Shown here in pieces: positions 17,542 to 26,893 of a stretch of DNA of 42,998 bases (position 1 is the first letter of the stretch; each line of letters begins with the position of its first letter). The DNA lies in the NCBI GenBank assembly GCA_015523605.1, contig WAKC01000019.1:1-42998 (forward strand). The letters run 5' to 3'. Both the position numbers and the translations under genes were made by a program. The notes under the pieces were generated by a model. The model was not told the DNA's origin. It saw only the letters and a list, made by a program, of their open reading frames with translations, and did no database searches. The DNA is from Candidatus Geothermarchaeota archaeon (lineage in GTDB: Archaea > Thermoproteota > Nitrososphaeria > Geothermarchaeales > JDFR-13).

Positions 17542-18279
17542 TTATAGCTCCTTTTTGAGGAATTTCTCCATTAATTTCTTGGCTTCACTGTTTATCATTA
17601 GAAGTGCTAGTTTATCGGCTAGTGCATCATCCAGCATCTTCAGTTTAACTGAGTTTACATAGTCCTTATAGGAGTATAGGGTCTCCTTTGGTATGCTCCA
17701 TAGCTCCTCAGCATATTCAACAGCCTTCCCAACAGGATCATCATCAATAACGTCTACAAGGCCAATCTCTCTAGCCTCCTCGGCAGTCAGGAATCTCCCG
17801 GATAGAGATAGTTCAAAAGCCTTTTTGAATCCTATCATATGACCCCCTAGACTAAGCATTACCGGTGGTAACAACCCAATTTTAATCTCTGGAACGCCAA
17901 ATACAGCGTTTGGAGAGGCTATAACCATATCTGTTAGGAGTGTGATTTCACATCCTCCTCCAACTGCATAGCCGTTTACTGCTGAGAAGATTGGGAGTCT
18001 ATAGTCGAGGAATGCCCGGATAGCCCTTTTTAAAATTGTTGTTACGAAATACTCTGATTCGTCTAATCCTTTAAACTCATACATCATCTTAATATCATCA
18101 CCGGCTGAGAAGGCCTTACCCTCCCCCGTGATTATCGCCATCTTATCCTCCCTATACGTCTCTAGTATCTCTGCAAGGTCTACCCACATCTCCTCATCCA
18201 ATGCATTTAACTTGTCTGGTTTGTTAAATTTAATAATTACTATTCTCTCTTCCTCCGAAAGAATTACCTTTTTAGCCAT
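17542..18279 (-). CDS. Enoyl-CoA hydratase/isomerase (crotonase) family protein
   Basis: 245 aa. The oxyanion-hole strands AFSAGDDIK (56-64) and GYAVGGGCE (103-111) are present. Both hydratase glutamates are in place, Glu111 (GGGCE) and Glu131 (VPEIKIG), which favours real hydratase chemistry over the isomerase or thioesterase branches. Likely substrates are short-chain enoyl-CoAs in fatty or amino acid breakdown, or in a carbon cycle using crotonyl-CoA. No other beta-oxidation genes are adjacent. ATG 18279 is the start. Confidence 0.9.
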   Translation of the reverse strand: MAKKVILSEEERIVIIKFNKPDKLNALDEEMWVDLAEILETYREDKMAIITGEGKAFSAGDDIKMMYEFKGLDESEYFVTTILKRAIRAFLDYRLPIFSAVNGYAVGGGCEITLLTDMVIASPNAVFGVPEIKIGLLPPVMLSLGGHMIGFKKAFELSLSGRFLTAEEAREIGLVDVIDDDPVGKAVEYAEELWSIPKETLYSYKDYVNSVKLKMLDDALADKLALLMINSEAKKLMEKFLKKEL

Positions 18280-18399
18280 GAAAAAATTAATTATCCTATT
18301 AGTAATTTATAGCTTTCCTATACCTAATTGGGGAGTTAGAGTTACATGGTTACCTCTAATAATTTATTAATACGAATATATAGGATTGTTAAGCATTTA

Positions 18400-19980
18400 T
18401 CAATCCTTTCTTCTAGTTATCTTCTTCCTTACTTTAAGGCTCCTCCTCTTCAACCTGTCAATCCTATAATCGTGATATCTAGGTGGATAATCCCTCAAAT
18501 GCCTTTCTTGAATCAGTTCAACTGGGAGTCTCCCATCAAGGTCATTTGGTATTGGTATATTTAGTAAATATAGGATTAGAGGGGCTACATCTGTTATGTC
18601 TATTGAGATATTTGAAACACCTAGTTCTTTGAAAGGCCCTCCTGCAACTGCATAGAATCCTTCCTTAATATGTGAAGACAATATCTCCCCAGGAATTATC
18701 TCACCTAGTTCTCCTTTCTCGATAGCCGGATTCCCATAAAATAAAGTTTCATCCTCACTGGAGGAAAACCAAATTCCTGGTGCTGGTTCCAGCATTATAT
18801 TAGGTATTCTAACATCCATTTCATCAAGAATTTTTATTTCGAGTATTGCCTTCACATCACCATATTTAAGATTCTCCAATATACTTCTAACATCCTTTAA
18901 AAGACCTTCTACTTCATTTTTCTCTATAACTCCAGATCTATAGACTCCCTTGAGATTAAATTTTATTGCACCTATATTCCCTGAGTGTAAAAATGCTTTG
19001 GTATTCTCCCAGTCAACTTTGTGTAATGCCGAGAAATCGAACTTCTCCAGAGTCGACACCCTACTAAGGAGATTACGTATTAAATACATCCGGAATCTGG
19101 ATGGAAATAGCCGCCATAAACGGTTAAATATAGACATCTGCTTAAACCTTTTAACTCTTACTCCACCCCTTGATTTTAACTTTATTAAATCGTGTTTCAT
19201 TAGGAGCCCTAACAGATTGAGATAGGTGTGTATCTTAATCTGTCCATGATCTGACATTATAATATATGCCGTATCATCTCCACATATTTCAATCACTCTA
19301 CCCATTATATCATCTAAGTTTGATAGAATCCCATATACATATCTATCCGTATCTTCCCCACCATACAGGTAATGTAAAACTACATCTGGCGATCTAGATA
19401 TAAATACTGTGAAATCCCATTCGACCTCTTTAAGTAGCTCAAGCCACACGTCAATCTTCCTTCTCTCTATATTCCAGATATCGTTAAAGAAGTTCTCTAC
19501 ATTACTCTTTTTAACATAGTATCCAGTGTGATATGAATACTTTCTGAGTCTCTCCAAAATTTCAGGTGGATATACATGGACGGTATCAATTTTTTTATAG
19601 ACATCTTCATCTCCAATCCAGATACCATATATCTCAGGAGCCGGAAAACTAAATGGAATATTTTGATAAATCCCTTTTTTATGGTAGAGGGATAGCCTAT
19701 CCCATATGCCCGGCCGCCGTAAATCTTTAAGAGTCAGATACCTATAATTATAATTCTCGTCTAGATATGATACACCTGTAATACCATGTTTCTCAGGTAG
19801 ATAACCCGTCAAGGCTGAATACCAGTTAGGAGGGGTATAGAGAGGTAAAACCGCGTTTAATGGTCCTATAACACCTCTATTAATTAAATTCTTTAGATTT
19901 GGAAGATATCCCTTCTCCAATGCATCTACAATTAAATTATATGGGACTCCATCCCATCCAAACATAACGACCTTCGTCAT
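18400..19980 (-). CDS. Type I phosphodiesterase / nucleotide pyrophosphatase-like enzyme (alkaline phosphatase superfamily)
   Basis: 526 aa from ATG 19980. The first metal Asp is in MFGWDGVP (Asp10), the nucleophile region is YTPPNWYSALTG (about 48-59), a second metal-binding stretch is SPDVVLHYLYG (about 198-208), and the MSDHGQ motif gives a further Asp/His pair. This order fits the archaeal phosphodiesterase family often found beside glycosyltransferases. The substrate is unknown. It is divergent from the GT2 gene across 96 nt, which supports a role in surface sugar or lipid-linked intermediate metabolism (inference). Confidence 0.85.
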   Translation of the reverse strand: MTKVVMFGWDGVPYNLIVDALEKGYLPNLKNLINRGVIGPLNAVLPLYTPPNWYSALTGYLPEKHGITGVSYLDENYNYRYLTLKDLRRPGIWDRLSLYHKKGIYQNIPFSFPAPEIYGIWIGDEDVYKKIDTVHVYPPEILERLRKYSYHTGYYVKKSNVENFFNDIWNIERRKIDVWLELLKEVEWDFTVFISRSPDVVLHYLYGGEDTDRYVYGILSNLDDIMGRVIEICGDDTAYIIMSDHGQIKIHTYLNLLGLLMKHDLIKLKSRGGVRVKRFKQMSIFNRLWRLFPSRFRMYLIRNLLSRVSTLEKFDFSALHKVDWENTKAFLHSGNIGAIKFNLKGVYRSGVIEKNEVEGLLKDVRSILENLKYGDVKAILEIKILDEMDVRIPNIMLEPAPGIWFSSSEDETLFYGNPAIEKGELGEIIPGEILSSHIKEGFYAVAGGPFKELGVSNISIDITDVAPLILYLLNIPIPNDLDGRLPVELIQERHLRDYPPRYHDYRIDRLKRRSLKVRKKITRRKD

Positions 19981-20076
19981 CTAACTACTCACCATATTGG
20001 TGGATAAAGACAACTATCAATCTATATTGTCAAGCTATAATAATTAAATGGAGACGAAATTTTATCATTAGAATAT

Positions 20077-21108
20077 TTGGTGGTGTGTTTGATAGAAACA
20101 CCTCTAGTATCAGTAATTATAGTAAACTATAATGGTGGAGAATTACTCCTAAAATGTATTGAATCTATGTTAATCCAGACCCATAAAAATCTAGAGATAA
20201 TCCTTGTAGATAATGCATCTCAGGATGATTCAATATTAAAAGTAGAGAAGAAATATGGTGATTTAAATAATCTAAAGATAATTAGACTTAAGAAGAACGT
20301 CGGGTTCCTTATTGGAAATGACATTGGGTTTTTACATATCCACCCCAAGTCAAAGTATATACTTATGTTGAACAATGATGCATATCTAGAGAGAGACTGT
20401 CTGGCTAGGTTGGTTTCAGCTATGGAGAGGGATGAGAGTATTGGGGCTGCTCAGCCTGAGATATATTTTCCAGATGGTAGGGTGCAAAGTTTAGGTAATA
20501 TGTATGATACCTTCTGTATGGGCACTCTACAGCTAGGTAGGCATATAGGTCCTGAGGATTTCCACCTTAAAAAAGAAGTCTACGAGGTTACATATCCCTG
20601 TGGAGCTGTCGCCCTTCTCAGGACCAGCCTGATAAAGAGGATAGGTTTTCTAGACCCTAAATTCTTTCTATACCATGATGATATAGACCTTGGTTTTAGA
20701 ATATGGCTCTCAGGATATAGAGTTGTTACGGTGAGGGGTGCAAAGGCTTATCACTATGGGGGATATTCAACTGGGAGGATAAATGTAGATGTATATTACT
20801 TCTCAACTAAGTCCCGTGTCTCGCTTATGCTTAAATATTATCAGATATGGAGCCTCTTGAGGTATCTACCAACCTTTCTACTACTATACTTTATTAAACT
20901 ACTTGGGATAAGCATCAAGAATAGGAATGCAAAGCCGCTCATTGGATATTTTAAAGGGCTATATTGGATTGGTAAAAACTTGAGATATCTATTTAGGTGG
21001 AGAAGATTTATAAACACCTATGTAAGGAGGGTTTCAGATAAGGAGTTATTCAGAGTCTTTATCAGGAATCCCTTCCCTATATTGCTTCATAGGTTTGTCT
21101 CAGAGTAG
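20077..21108 (+). CDS. Family 2 glycosyltransferase (rhamnosyltransferase-like)
   Basis: 343 aa. The N-terminal GT-A fold has VSVIIVNYNG (11-20), LVDNASQDDS (43-52) and MLNND (97-101) as the DxD-type metal and nucleotide-sugar motif. FFLYHDDIDLGFRIWLSGY is the acceptor/ED-type motif typical of WbbL-like enzymes. The C-terminal 90 residues include a hydrophobic stretch (YLPTFLLLYFIKLLG), so it is probably peripheral on the membrane. The start is one of TTG 20077, GTG 20080 or GTG 20083. It is followed by a sugar nucleotidyltransferase, consistent with surface glycan assembly. Confidence 0.92.
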   Translation: MVVCLIETPLVSVIIVNYNGGELLLKCIESMLIQTHKNLEIILVDNASQDDSILKVEKKYGDLNNLKIIRLKKNVGFLIGNDIGFLHIHPKSKYILMLNNDAYLERDCLARLVSAMERDESIGAAQPEIYFPDGRVQSLGNMYDTFCMGTLQLGRHIGPEDFHLKKEVYEVTYPCGAVALLRTSLIKRIGFLDPKFFLYHDDIDLGFRIWLSGYRVVTVRGAKAYHYGGYSTGRINVDVYYFSTKSRVSLMLKYYQIWSLLRYLPTFLLLYFIKLLGISIKNRNAKPLIGYFKGLYWIGKNLRYLFRWRRFINTYVRRVSDKELFRVFIRNPFPILLHRFVSE

Positions 21109-21251
21109 ATTAGAGGTTGATCCTCCAAAAAGTTATGTCTCAGGTATGTAACCTAGAGTCGGGTCTTGAAATTAATGGCAGTAGGTTGAATTAATATCTT
21201 ACATATAAAATTGTTATTATGGATAATGTCTTCTGCTTTAGGTGTTAATCG

Positions 21252-22316
21252 ATGAAGGGTGTTGTTTTACATGGTGGGCTTGGAACTCGGCTTCGTCCCC
21301 TTACATATGCAGGTCCCAAGCAATTAATTCCAGTTGCCAATAAACCAATCTCTCAATATGTAGTTGAGGATCTGAGGGATTCAGGGATCAAAGAGATAGC
21401 TATCATAGTGGGAGAGACTTTTCCAGAGCTTGTTAAACAGCATTATAGGGATGGATCTCATCTAGGCGTAAAAATAAGTTATGTCTATCAGGAGAAGCCT
21501 CTAGGAATCGCCCATGCAGTGGGACTCTGTAAAGATTTTGTGGGGGATGAGGATTTCGTGGTGTATCTAGGTGATAACCTACTTCAGAGGGGTATAAAAA
21601 AATATGTGGAGGATTTCAAGTCTTCAGATGCCGATGCAATGATACTTTTGAAAGAGGTCGATGATCCCAGGCGGTTTGGAGTAGCAGAATTCGATGAGAA
21701 GGGGAATCTTGTCAGGCTTGTTGAGAAGCCCAAGAAACCACCGAGTAAATATGCTGTCATAGGGATATACATGTTTAAACCTATAATCTTCGATGCGATT
21801 GCAACCCTAAAACCGAGTTGGAGGGGAGAGTATGAGATTACCGATGCTATACAGACGCTTATTGACTGGGGGAGGAAGGTTGAATATAGGATTATAGATG
21901 GATGGTGGTTCGATACAGGTAAGAAGGATGACGTCCTACAGGTTAATGCTGTGATACTTGATGAGAGAATAGATAGACGGGTTGAGGGGAGAATAGAGAA
22001 TTCGAGGATTGATGGTAGGGTGATGGTTGATAGAGACGCTGAAATAATAAATAGCCATATTAGAGGCCCAGCGATTATAGGGGCAGGCGCAAAAATAATT
22101 GATTCATATGTGGGCCCATATACCAGCATAGGAAATGGCGTATATCTAACGAATAGCAGCATAGAATATTCTATTGTTATGGATAATGCCTATATTGAAG
22201 GTGTCAACAGGATAAGTGATAGCTTAATCGGTAGAAACGCTAAGATTCTAAAGAGCGATGATAATAAACCGTTTATAAGGTTCAGCGTAAGTGACTTCAG
22301 TGAGATCCAACTATAG
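21252..22316 (+). CDS. rmlA: Glucose-1-phosphate thymidylyltransferase (long, archaeal RmlA type)
   Basis: 354 aa. The nucleotidyltransferase signature HGGLGTRLRPLT occupies 7-18 (His replaces the usual Ala before GG) and is followed by GPKQLIPVANKP. GDNLLQ and WRGEYEITDAI are sugar-phosphate-site motifs and WWFDTGKKDDVL closes the catalytic domain. From about 240 on, hexapeptide-type repeats (IRGPAIIGAGAKI, YVGPYTSIG) form a left-handed beta-helix, as in long bifunctional archaeal enzymes. It makes dTDP-glucose or a related NDP-sugar. ATG 21252 follows an AGGTG ribosome-binding site. Confidence 0.93.
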   Translation: MKGVVLHGGLGTRLRPLTYAGPKQLIPVANKPISQYVVEDLRDSGIKEIAIIVGETFPELVKQHYRDGSHLGVKISYVYQEKPLGIAHAVGLCKDFVGDEDFVVYLGDNLLQRGIKKYVEDFKSSDADAMILLKEVDDPRRFGVAEFDEKGNLVRLVEKPKKPPSKYAVIGIYMFKPIIFDAIATLKPSWRGEYEITDAIQTLIDWGRKVEYRIIDGWWFDTGKKDDVLQVNAVILDERIDRRVEGRIENSRIDGRVMVDRDAEIINSHIRGPAIIGAGAKIIDSYVGPYTSIGNGVYLTNSSIEYSIVMDNAYIEGVNRISDSLIGRNAKILKSDDNKPFIRFSVSDFSEIQL

Positions 22317-22492
22317 ATGGCAAAAACATTAATTAATCATTTTAATACCTCAATATAATCCACTATTTTACTGAGTAAAATACAATTCTACTACGTCGAG
22401 CTGGAGAAGAAATGCTTACTGAGACAAATTAAATATATTGTTAGAGAAGGCATATACGATCATCCCCTCCCACTAGGCGGGATAAATGGTAA

Positions 22493-22516
22493 ATAAAAAA
22501 GGGTTAAAAGGCCTTT
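22493..22516 (-). terminator. Palindrome plus T-run, terminator of the ssb gene
   Basis: AAAGGCCTTT (22507-22516) is self-complementary. Reading on the minus strand it is followed by AACCC and then a run of six T (about 22495-22500), 44 nt past the ssb stop codon. Confidence 0.4.
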
Positions 22517-22559
22517 AGGAATAGATTGTTTTTAATATGCAACCATCATACTCCTTATT

Positions 22560-22937
22560 CTATCCTCTAAACCTTCTCCTTCTAAAATTGGGCCTATTAT
22601 AATCCTCTATAAACCTCTTTTCCGACATATCATTATCCCTATTTACTTCTTCTATCTCCAACTCTGAGAGGTTTAACTCTCCATTTCTACCGATCGTCAG
22701 TCTCATACTACCTCTGAAAAGGGTTACATATCCATTTTTCAGGCTGTATGTCTTCCCAATCTCCATCATTGAAATCTCTGCATTCCAAAGTGTAAACTTT
22801 ACAACACCTGTCTCGTCTCCAACCAATGCCTCTACAACCCTATTACCACCGGATGTAGTCCTCTCTTCACCAAGCTCAAGCACTTTGAAGGTAATCTCGT
22901 CGACAGCCTGTCTAGGCTTCAATTCCACTATCTTCAT
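22560..22937 (-). CDS. ssb: Single-stranded-DNA-binding protein, Sulfolobus type (single OB fold)
   Basis: 125 aa. One OB fold spans about 8-95, with the family stretches VVEALVGDETGVVKFTLWN and YVTLFRGSMRLTIGRNGEL. It is followed by a short flexible tail ending in an Arg-rich NFRRRRFRG. Crenarchaeal SSB has the same plan (OB fold plus an Arg/Gly-rich tail, about 148 aa); this one has a shorter tail. It binds single-stranded DNA in replication and repair. ATG 22937 is the start. This gene is one of the better taxonomic clues in the window. Confidence 0.92.
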   Translation of the reverse strand: MKIVELKPRQAVDEITFKVLELGEERTTSGGNRVVEALVGDETGVVKFTLWNAEISMMEIGKTYSLKNGYVTLFRGSMRLTIGRNGELNLSELEIEEVNRDNDMSEKRFIEDYNRPNFRRRRFRG

Positions 22938-23082
22938 AGTTAAAACAACCTTAGGTAGTAGGATACAACATAACCATTTAAATAGGAATATATATTATAT
23001 CCCCAAGGAATATACGGATACAAAATTGCATTAACCGGAGATGGAGATGTAATTAACCTGTTAAGATATATTCATTATTATA

Positions 23083-24255
23083 ATGAATAGATACCGTGTT
23101 ATTATTATTGGACTAGGATCCACAGGGTCCAGCATCCTATATAATCTAGTCAGAATGGGCATCTCAGATGTATTGGCTATAGATGCTAGATGCCCTGGAT
23201 GTGGGCAGACAAGTAGAAGCAGCGCTCTAATCAGGCTACATTATACCCATCCTACCTTAAGAGATATGGCAATCTATTCATGGAGGTTCTGGAGGAGATA
23301 TGTTGAAGAGACTGGCTATATACATGAGGTCTTCCATGAGACGGGGATAGGCTTTGCCGGCGGAGAGGATCATTTGAAGACTATGGAGGAGGTTGTTAAC
23401 TCCTTGAAATCATCTGGCATTGATGTGGAGTTATACGATCCCGAAATCTTTAAGCAGGAATTTTATAGAGAACTAGACGTTACAGGCCTTGCAGGCATCG
23501 CTTGGGAACCTGGAAGCGGCTATTGTGACGCTTATGACGCTGTACAGGGATTTGTAGATTATGCTTTAAAAGGTGGGGCGGAGGTTAATACTAGGGAACG
23601 GGTAATAGGATTTGAGTTTGAGGATGATACTATTAATAAGGTTAAGACTGATAAGGGAGTCTATGAAGCGGAATATATAGTAAATTCCTCTGGGGTATGG
23701 ACAAATGAAGTATTGAAGAGCTTAGGTATAGAGCTTCCAATTAAACTTGCTAGGGAAGATGTTCTATATGTTTCACAGCCCAATAGAAAGATTTGGTTTG
23801 GATGGGGAGATTTCAGTCTAGGCTTCTATAGCAGGCCTGATGGTGAAACAAGATATCTCATTGGAGGCCTTGAACCGGTGTATAATGGATTCGATCCTGA
23901 ACCCGGTGAATACTCATCTCCACCTATCGATGTGGTTGAGGATAGGCTGGGTAGAGCGGCTAAAAGATTCCCATTATTGAATGATACCACACCTATATCA
24001 GCGATATATGGCTTCTACGATGTCACATCAGACTTCCAACCAATAATTGGATATGACCTCAAATATAGAAACCTCCTACATCTAGTTGGGCTTAGCGGAC
24101 ACGGTTTTAAGCTAGCTCCAGCCTATGGTCTCACAATAGCTGAACTTATAAGATACGGTGAATCCAGACGATTCAATATATCTAGTTTGACCCTAGAGAG
24201 GTTTAAGATTGGGAAAGATCAGCATAGCAGATATAAATATGGAATCATAGGTTAA
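23083..24255 (+). CDS. FAD-dependent oxidoreductase (D-amino-acid oxidase / sarcosine oxidase family)
   Basis: 390 aa from ATG 23083. The N-terminal dinucleotide motif IIGLGSTGSS (8-17) is followed by a TSRSSALIRLHY stretch, which corresponds to the sarcosine-oxidase-like flavin contact. VNSSGVWTNEV is the second FAD-binding strand, and GLSGHGFKLAPAYG near the C-terminus is a family hallmark. It oxidises an amine or amino acid substrate; which one cannot be told. No aminomethyltransferase or ferredoxin partner is next to it. Confidence 0.88.
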   Translation: MNRYRVIIIGLGSTGSSILYNLVRMGISDVLAIDARCPGCGQTSRSSALIRLHYTHPTLRDMAIYSWRFWRRYVEETGYIHEVFHETGIGFAGGEDHLKTMEEVVNSLKSSGIDVELYDPEIFKQEFYRELDVTGLAGIAWEPGSGYCDAYDAVQGFVDYALKGGAEVNTRERVIGFEFEDDTINKVKTDKGVYEAEYIVNSSGVWTNEVLKSLGIELPIKLAREDVLYVSQPNRKIWFGWGDFSLGFYSRPDGETRYLIGGLEPVYNGFDPEPGEYSSPPIDVVEDRLGRAAKRFPLLNDTTPISAIYGFYDVTSDFQPIIGYDLKYRNLLHLVGLSGHGFKLAPAYGLTIAELIRYGESRRFNISSLTLERFKIGKDQHSRYKYGIIG

Positions 24256-24315
24256 GGCGTTTTACATTACAAACGATTAGAGTAATTAGAAAGAGGAATG
24301 TAAAAAATTATAGGG

Positions 24316-25020
24316 TTAACTGGATATAGAGGCTAAGAATTTTTCTTCAAACTGTCCAACACTCATCCCTACATACTCAGTACCAGGAGATAATTGACTT
24401 AGAAGTTTCAATTTATCACCTTCAATTCTAAAACCTACAAATGGCATTTCATATAGATTTTGAAAGTTCTTGACAAGCAGCCTACCATTTAAATCGCCAG
24501 GAAACGGATTAAGTTTGTTTGCGAAAACTATTGCCTTTTCTCCTATATTTAAGTGTGGAATATCCTCGTACGTATATAGAGTCGATTTAGATTCATCGAC
24601 CTTTCCGGGAGATATAAAATATAGTATATCGTTTATAGAGTGTTCGCCCTTATAGGTTCTAAGGATTTTAGCTTCATACAATAAGTAGCTCATATAGCCT
24701 TCAAGGTCACTTGTAGTCTTAGGTATTCTAACTACATAAATATCAGAAACTATAATTTCAGCAACCAAATCATAACTTTTGAATGCCTCACCTAAAGATT
24801 TTGGAATAGCTTCTTCTGAGAGGGATATAAACCCGGCATTTTCTACATTTGTGATTTTAATTACAGCTGTCTTCTTAAGACCCTCCTCAGCATCTAGGAC
24901 AAGGATCTCGACTTCGGGTACATCATTACTGGTAGATAGTATATCATAAAGAGATGGTATACCCACTATCCCAAGAAACAACAATATAGAAGCTATCAAT
25001 ACAAGATATTCCTTCTTCAT
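24316..25020 (-). CDS. Exported protein of unknown function
   Basis: 234 aa from ATG 25020, which follows GAGGGGTG on the minus strand; an upstream GTG (25029) would add three residues. One hydrophobic signal or anchor segment lies at about 7-25 (LVLIASILLFLGIVGIPSLY). The remaining domain is beta-rich. The pattern of a repeated VxxIxVSDIY strand, an LRTYKGE turn and NIGEKAIVFANK recalls small OB-like domains of secreted proteins, but I cannot name the family. It has no Cys motif for lipidation. Confidence 0.7.
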   Translation of the reverse strand: MKKEYLVLIASILLFLGIVGIPSLYDILSTSNDVPEVEILVLDAEEGLKKTAVIKITNVENAGFISLSEEAIPKSLGEAFKSYDLVAEIIVSDIYVVRIPKTTSDLEGYMSYLLYEAKILRTYKGEHSINDILYFISPGKVDESKSTLYTYEDIPHLNIGEKAIVFANKLNPFPGDLNGRLLVKNFQNLYEMPFVGFRIEGDKLKLLSQLSPGTEYVGMSVGQFEEKFLASISS

Positions 25021-25255
25021 ACTTGACACCCCTCAGAAGGATACAAAAAGTTCACCCTATTTATTTCGTCAATTGTAGGATACCATAACCCATAGTTAAT
25101 TAAAATTAATATCGTCACAAAAAATTTCTCAAAAATAATATAAAAATTTTGCTATTTATCTTAATCCACCTTACGGGATCTCAACCTTTACACCGATTAG
25201 GTCCCTAGCATAATGAACTGAAATTATAAGTTAATAGTTTGGATATTATTGTTCT

Positions 25256-26032
25256 ATGGATATTCAAATAATTTTGCTTGGTATTCTACAAGGTCTACTG
25301 GAATGGCTTCCTGTAAGTAGCAGTGGCCAGGCATCGCTATTCTATAGTAGGATATTAGGGTTAGACCCTATACTAGGTTTTAAACTTGGGATAGCGGCTC
25401 ATTTTGGAACTGGGTTATCAGCCTTAGTCTATTTTAGAAGAGAGTTGAAGAGTCTATATAGACTTGATCTCCATAACATCTGGCTTAAAATATTTATAGT
25501 TCCAACTATAGCTGCATTGCCCATAGGCTTTATAATATATCAATGGGTTACTAATATTGAATCAACATTCTTTGAACCTCTAACTGGTGTAGCATTGATA
25601 ATAACCGGTTTAATTCTCTATAGATTTGGTAAATATGGATTACGGGAAGTATGGACATTGAAAACTCATGAATTAATACTCGTTGGCATCATCGAGGGCC
25701 TAGCTATAATCCCCGGCTTATCTAGGAGTGCCCTAACGATTACCGCATTCTCTCTTTTAGGATTAAATAGTAGGGATAGTGTGAGAGCTTCATTCATAAT
25801 GGCTATACCAGTAACTATATTGGCCGGCCTCTACCAACTCATTGATCTAGAAGCTATAGAATATTTGGATCCATTAGGGTCGTTTATCTTGCTCGTAACG
25901 AGTTTCTTAACCGGACTTATAGCGATTGGTTTCATATATGCAATTGCCAAGAGGTTGAGGGAGAATATAGCATTATTATTGGTTATATTGGGAGGCTTGA
26001 TATTAGCAGTCTATATCCCACTACTTCTTTGA
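25256..26032 (+). CDS. uppP: UppP/BacA-like undecaprenyl- or polyprenyl-diphosphatase
   Basis: 258 aa, polytopic. Signature 1 is QGLLEWLPVSSSGQ (12-25), which keeps the (E/Q)xxxE motif and the serine of PVSS. Signature 2 is PGLSRSALT (153-161), with the catalytic Arg. The His that normally ends PVSSxGH is Gln25 here. In archaea this enzyme probably recycles dolichyl or polyprenyl diphosphate for glycan assembly, which fits the nearby glycosyltransferase and RmlA. ATG 25256 is the start. Its 3' end overlaps the convergent AbrB-type gene by 12 nt. Confidence 0.9.
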   Translation: MDIQIILLGILQGLLEWLPVSSSGQASLFYSRILGLDPILGFKLGIAAHFGTGLSALVYFRRELKSLYRLDLHNIWLKIFIVPTIAALPIGFIIYQWVTNIESTFFEPLTGVALIITGLILYRFGKYGLREVWTLKTHELILVGIIEGLAIIPGLSRSALTITAFSLLGLNSRDSVRASFIMAIPVTILAGLYQLIDLEAIEYLDPLGSFILLVTSFLTGLIAIGFIYAIAKRLRENIALLLVILGGLILAVYIPLLL

Positions 26033-26266
26033 TCTCTTGGTGGCTACATAATTTCTATAGAGTTTACCGGCCCATTTCCCCTTTATAACTATATCCTTTG
26101 ATAACTCGGATAATACATCCTTCTCAACAGACACAATTGCAACTTTCCTCTTACTATCTAATCGCCATACAATGATATCCCCGGCTTTAATATCCAAAGC
26201 CTCCCTAACCTTCTTCGGAATAACGGTGGCCCCATTACCATACATTCTACTTACAAGCTTCCTCAT
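26021..26266 (-). CDS. AbrB/SpoVT-type transcriptional regulator or antitoxin
   Basis: 81 aa from ATG 26266 (a TTG directly before it is also in frame). The N-terminal swapped-hairpin domain reads SRMYGNGATVIPKKVREALDIKAGD, the standard AbrB/MazE-like sequence. The C-terminal basic tail (VATKRSKK) may contact DNA. No toxin gene is next to it, so a regulator is more likely than an antitoxin. It overlaps the convergent uppP 3' end. Confidence 0.88.
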   Translation of the reverse strand: MRKLVSRMYGNGATVIPKKVREALDIKAGDIIVWRLDSKRKVAIVSVEKDVLSELSKDIVIKGKWAGKLYRNYVATKRSKK

Positions 26267-26507
26267 CAAAATATTTTAACCACTCCAAATTATTTAATAG
26301 AGTTAACCCATCTATGGAATAACATTAGTGTCATCACGATAAAAACAGAATACACAATTCTATAGTTAAGACTTGTGTAGATACTCAGAACTATTTGGTG
26401 ACATATATTGTGGGTTGTAATGTAAAGGGTGGTCTACCTAAATTAGAGTTGCAACTGAATATTCAAACGAGGATTAATAATTAGGGTAATTTGGTAGTCA
26501 TCATTAT

Positions 26508-26846
26508 CTATTTATATACTATCCTTCTAAAGATAAGGTATACTATTGAGTGTGAGCCAACGACGAGTATTGGGAGGAGGAGAAGTAGATATGTAAGATG
26601 TTGAGTTAGGATCTTTGAAGTAGGGTTTGTAGTCAACAATATAGCTATTGTTGAAAGAATTGTGAGAAGAATCGTAATAATATATCCGACAAGACTCTCA
26701 AGGATATCTGAGGATGCGATCCCTAATATGAAGCCCGCGAAAATGGCCGTGAAAACCATGCCGACTACTCCTGCCAATATATAGCTGACAGTTATCAATA
26801 TAACGTTGAAGAGTGAGACAGATATTACTCTAGTAAATTTCCCCAT
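26508..26846 (-). CDS. Small integral membrane protein, end of the ccm-linked cluster
   Basis: 112 aa, starting at ATG 26846. Four hydrophobic segments can be seen (about 8-25, 27-45, 50-72 and 85-108) with almost no soluble loops. No motif is recognisable. It lies 47 nt after the stop of the preceding membrane protein on the same strand and is probably the last gene of the run that begins with the Lon-like protease. Confidence 0.65.
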   Translation of the reverse strand: MGKFTRVISVSLFNVILITVSYILAGVVGMVFTAIFAGFILGIASSDILESLVGYIITILLTILSTIAILLTTNPTSKILTQHLTYLLLLLPILVVGSHSIVYLIFRRIVYK

Positions 26847-26893
26847 ACATATACCAATACCTAGTCAGAAAATAAAAAATAAAGGGGATAAAA

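Noticed and set aside
22371-22496. Open frame without ATG between rmlA and ssb that reads like protein (ends GGINGK)
   Set aside because: It has no ATG, GTG or TTG start in a useful place, no ribosome-binding site and only about 41 codons. It could be a gene remnant but cannot be supported.
26021-26266. Toxin-antitoxin module
   Set aside because: An AbrB-type antitoxin-like protein is present, but there is no toxin gene on either side; it overlaps uppP only at the convergent 3' ends.
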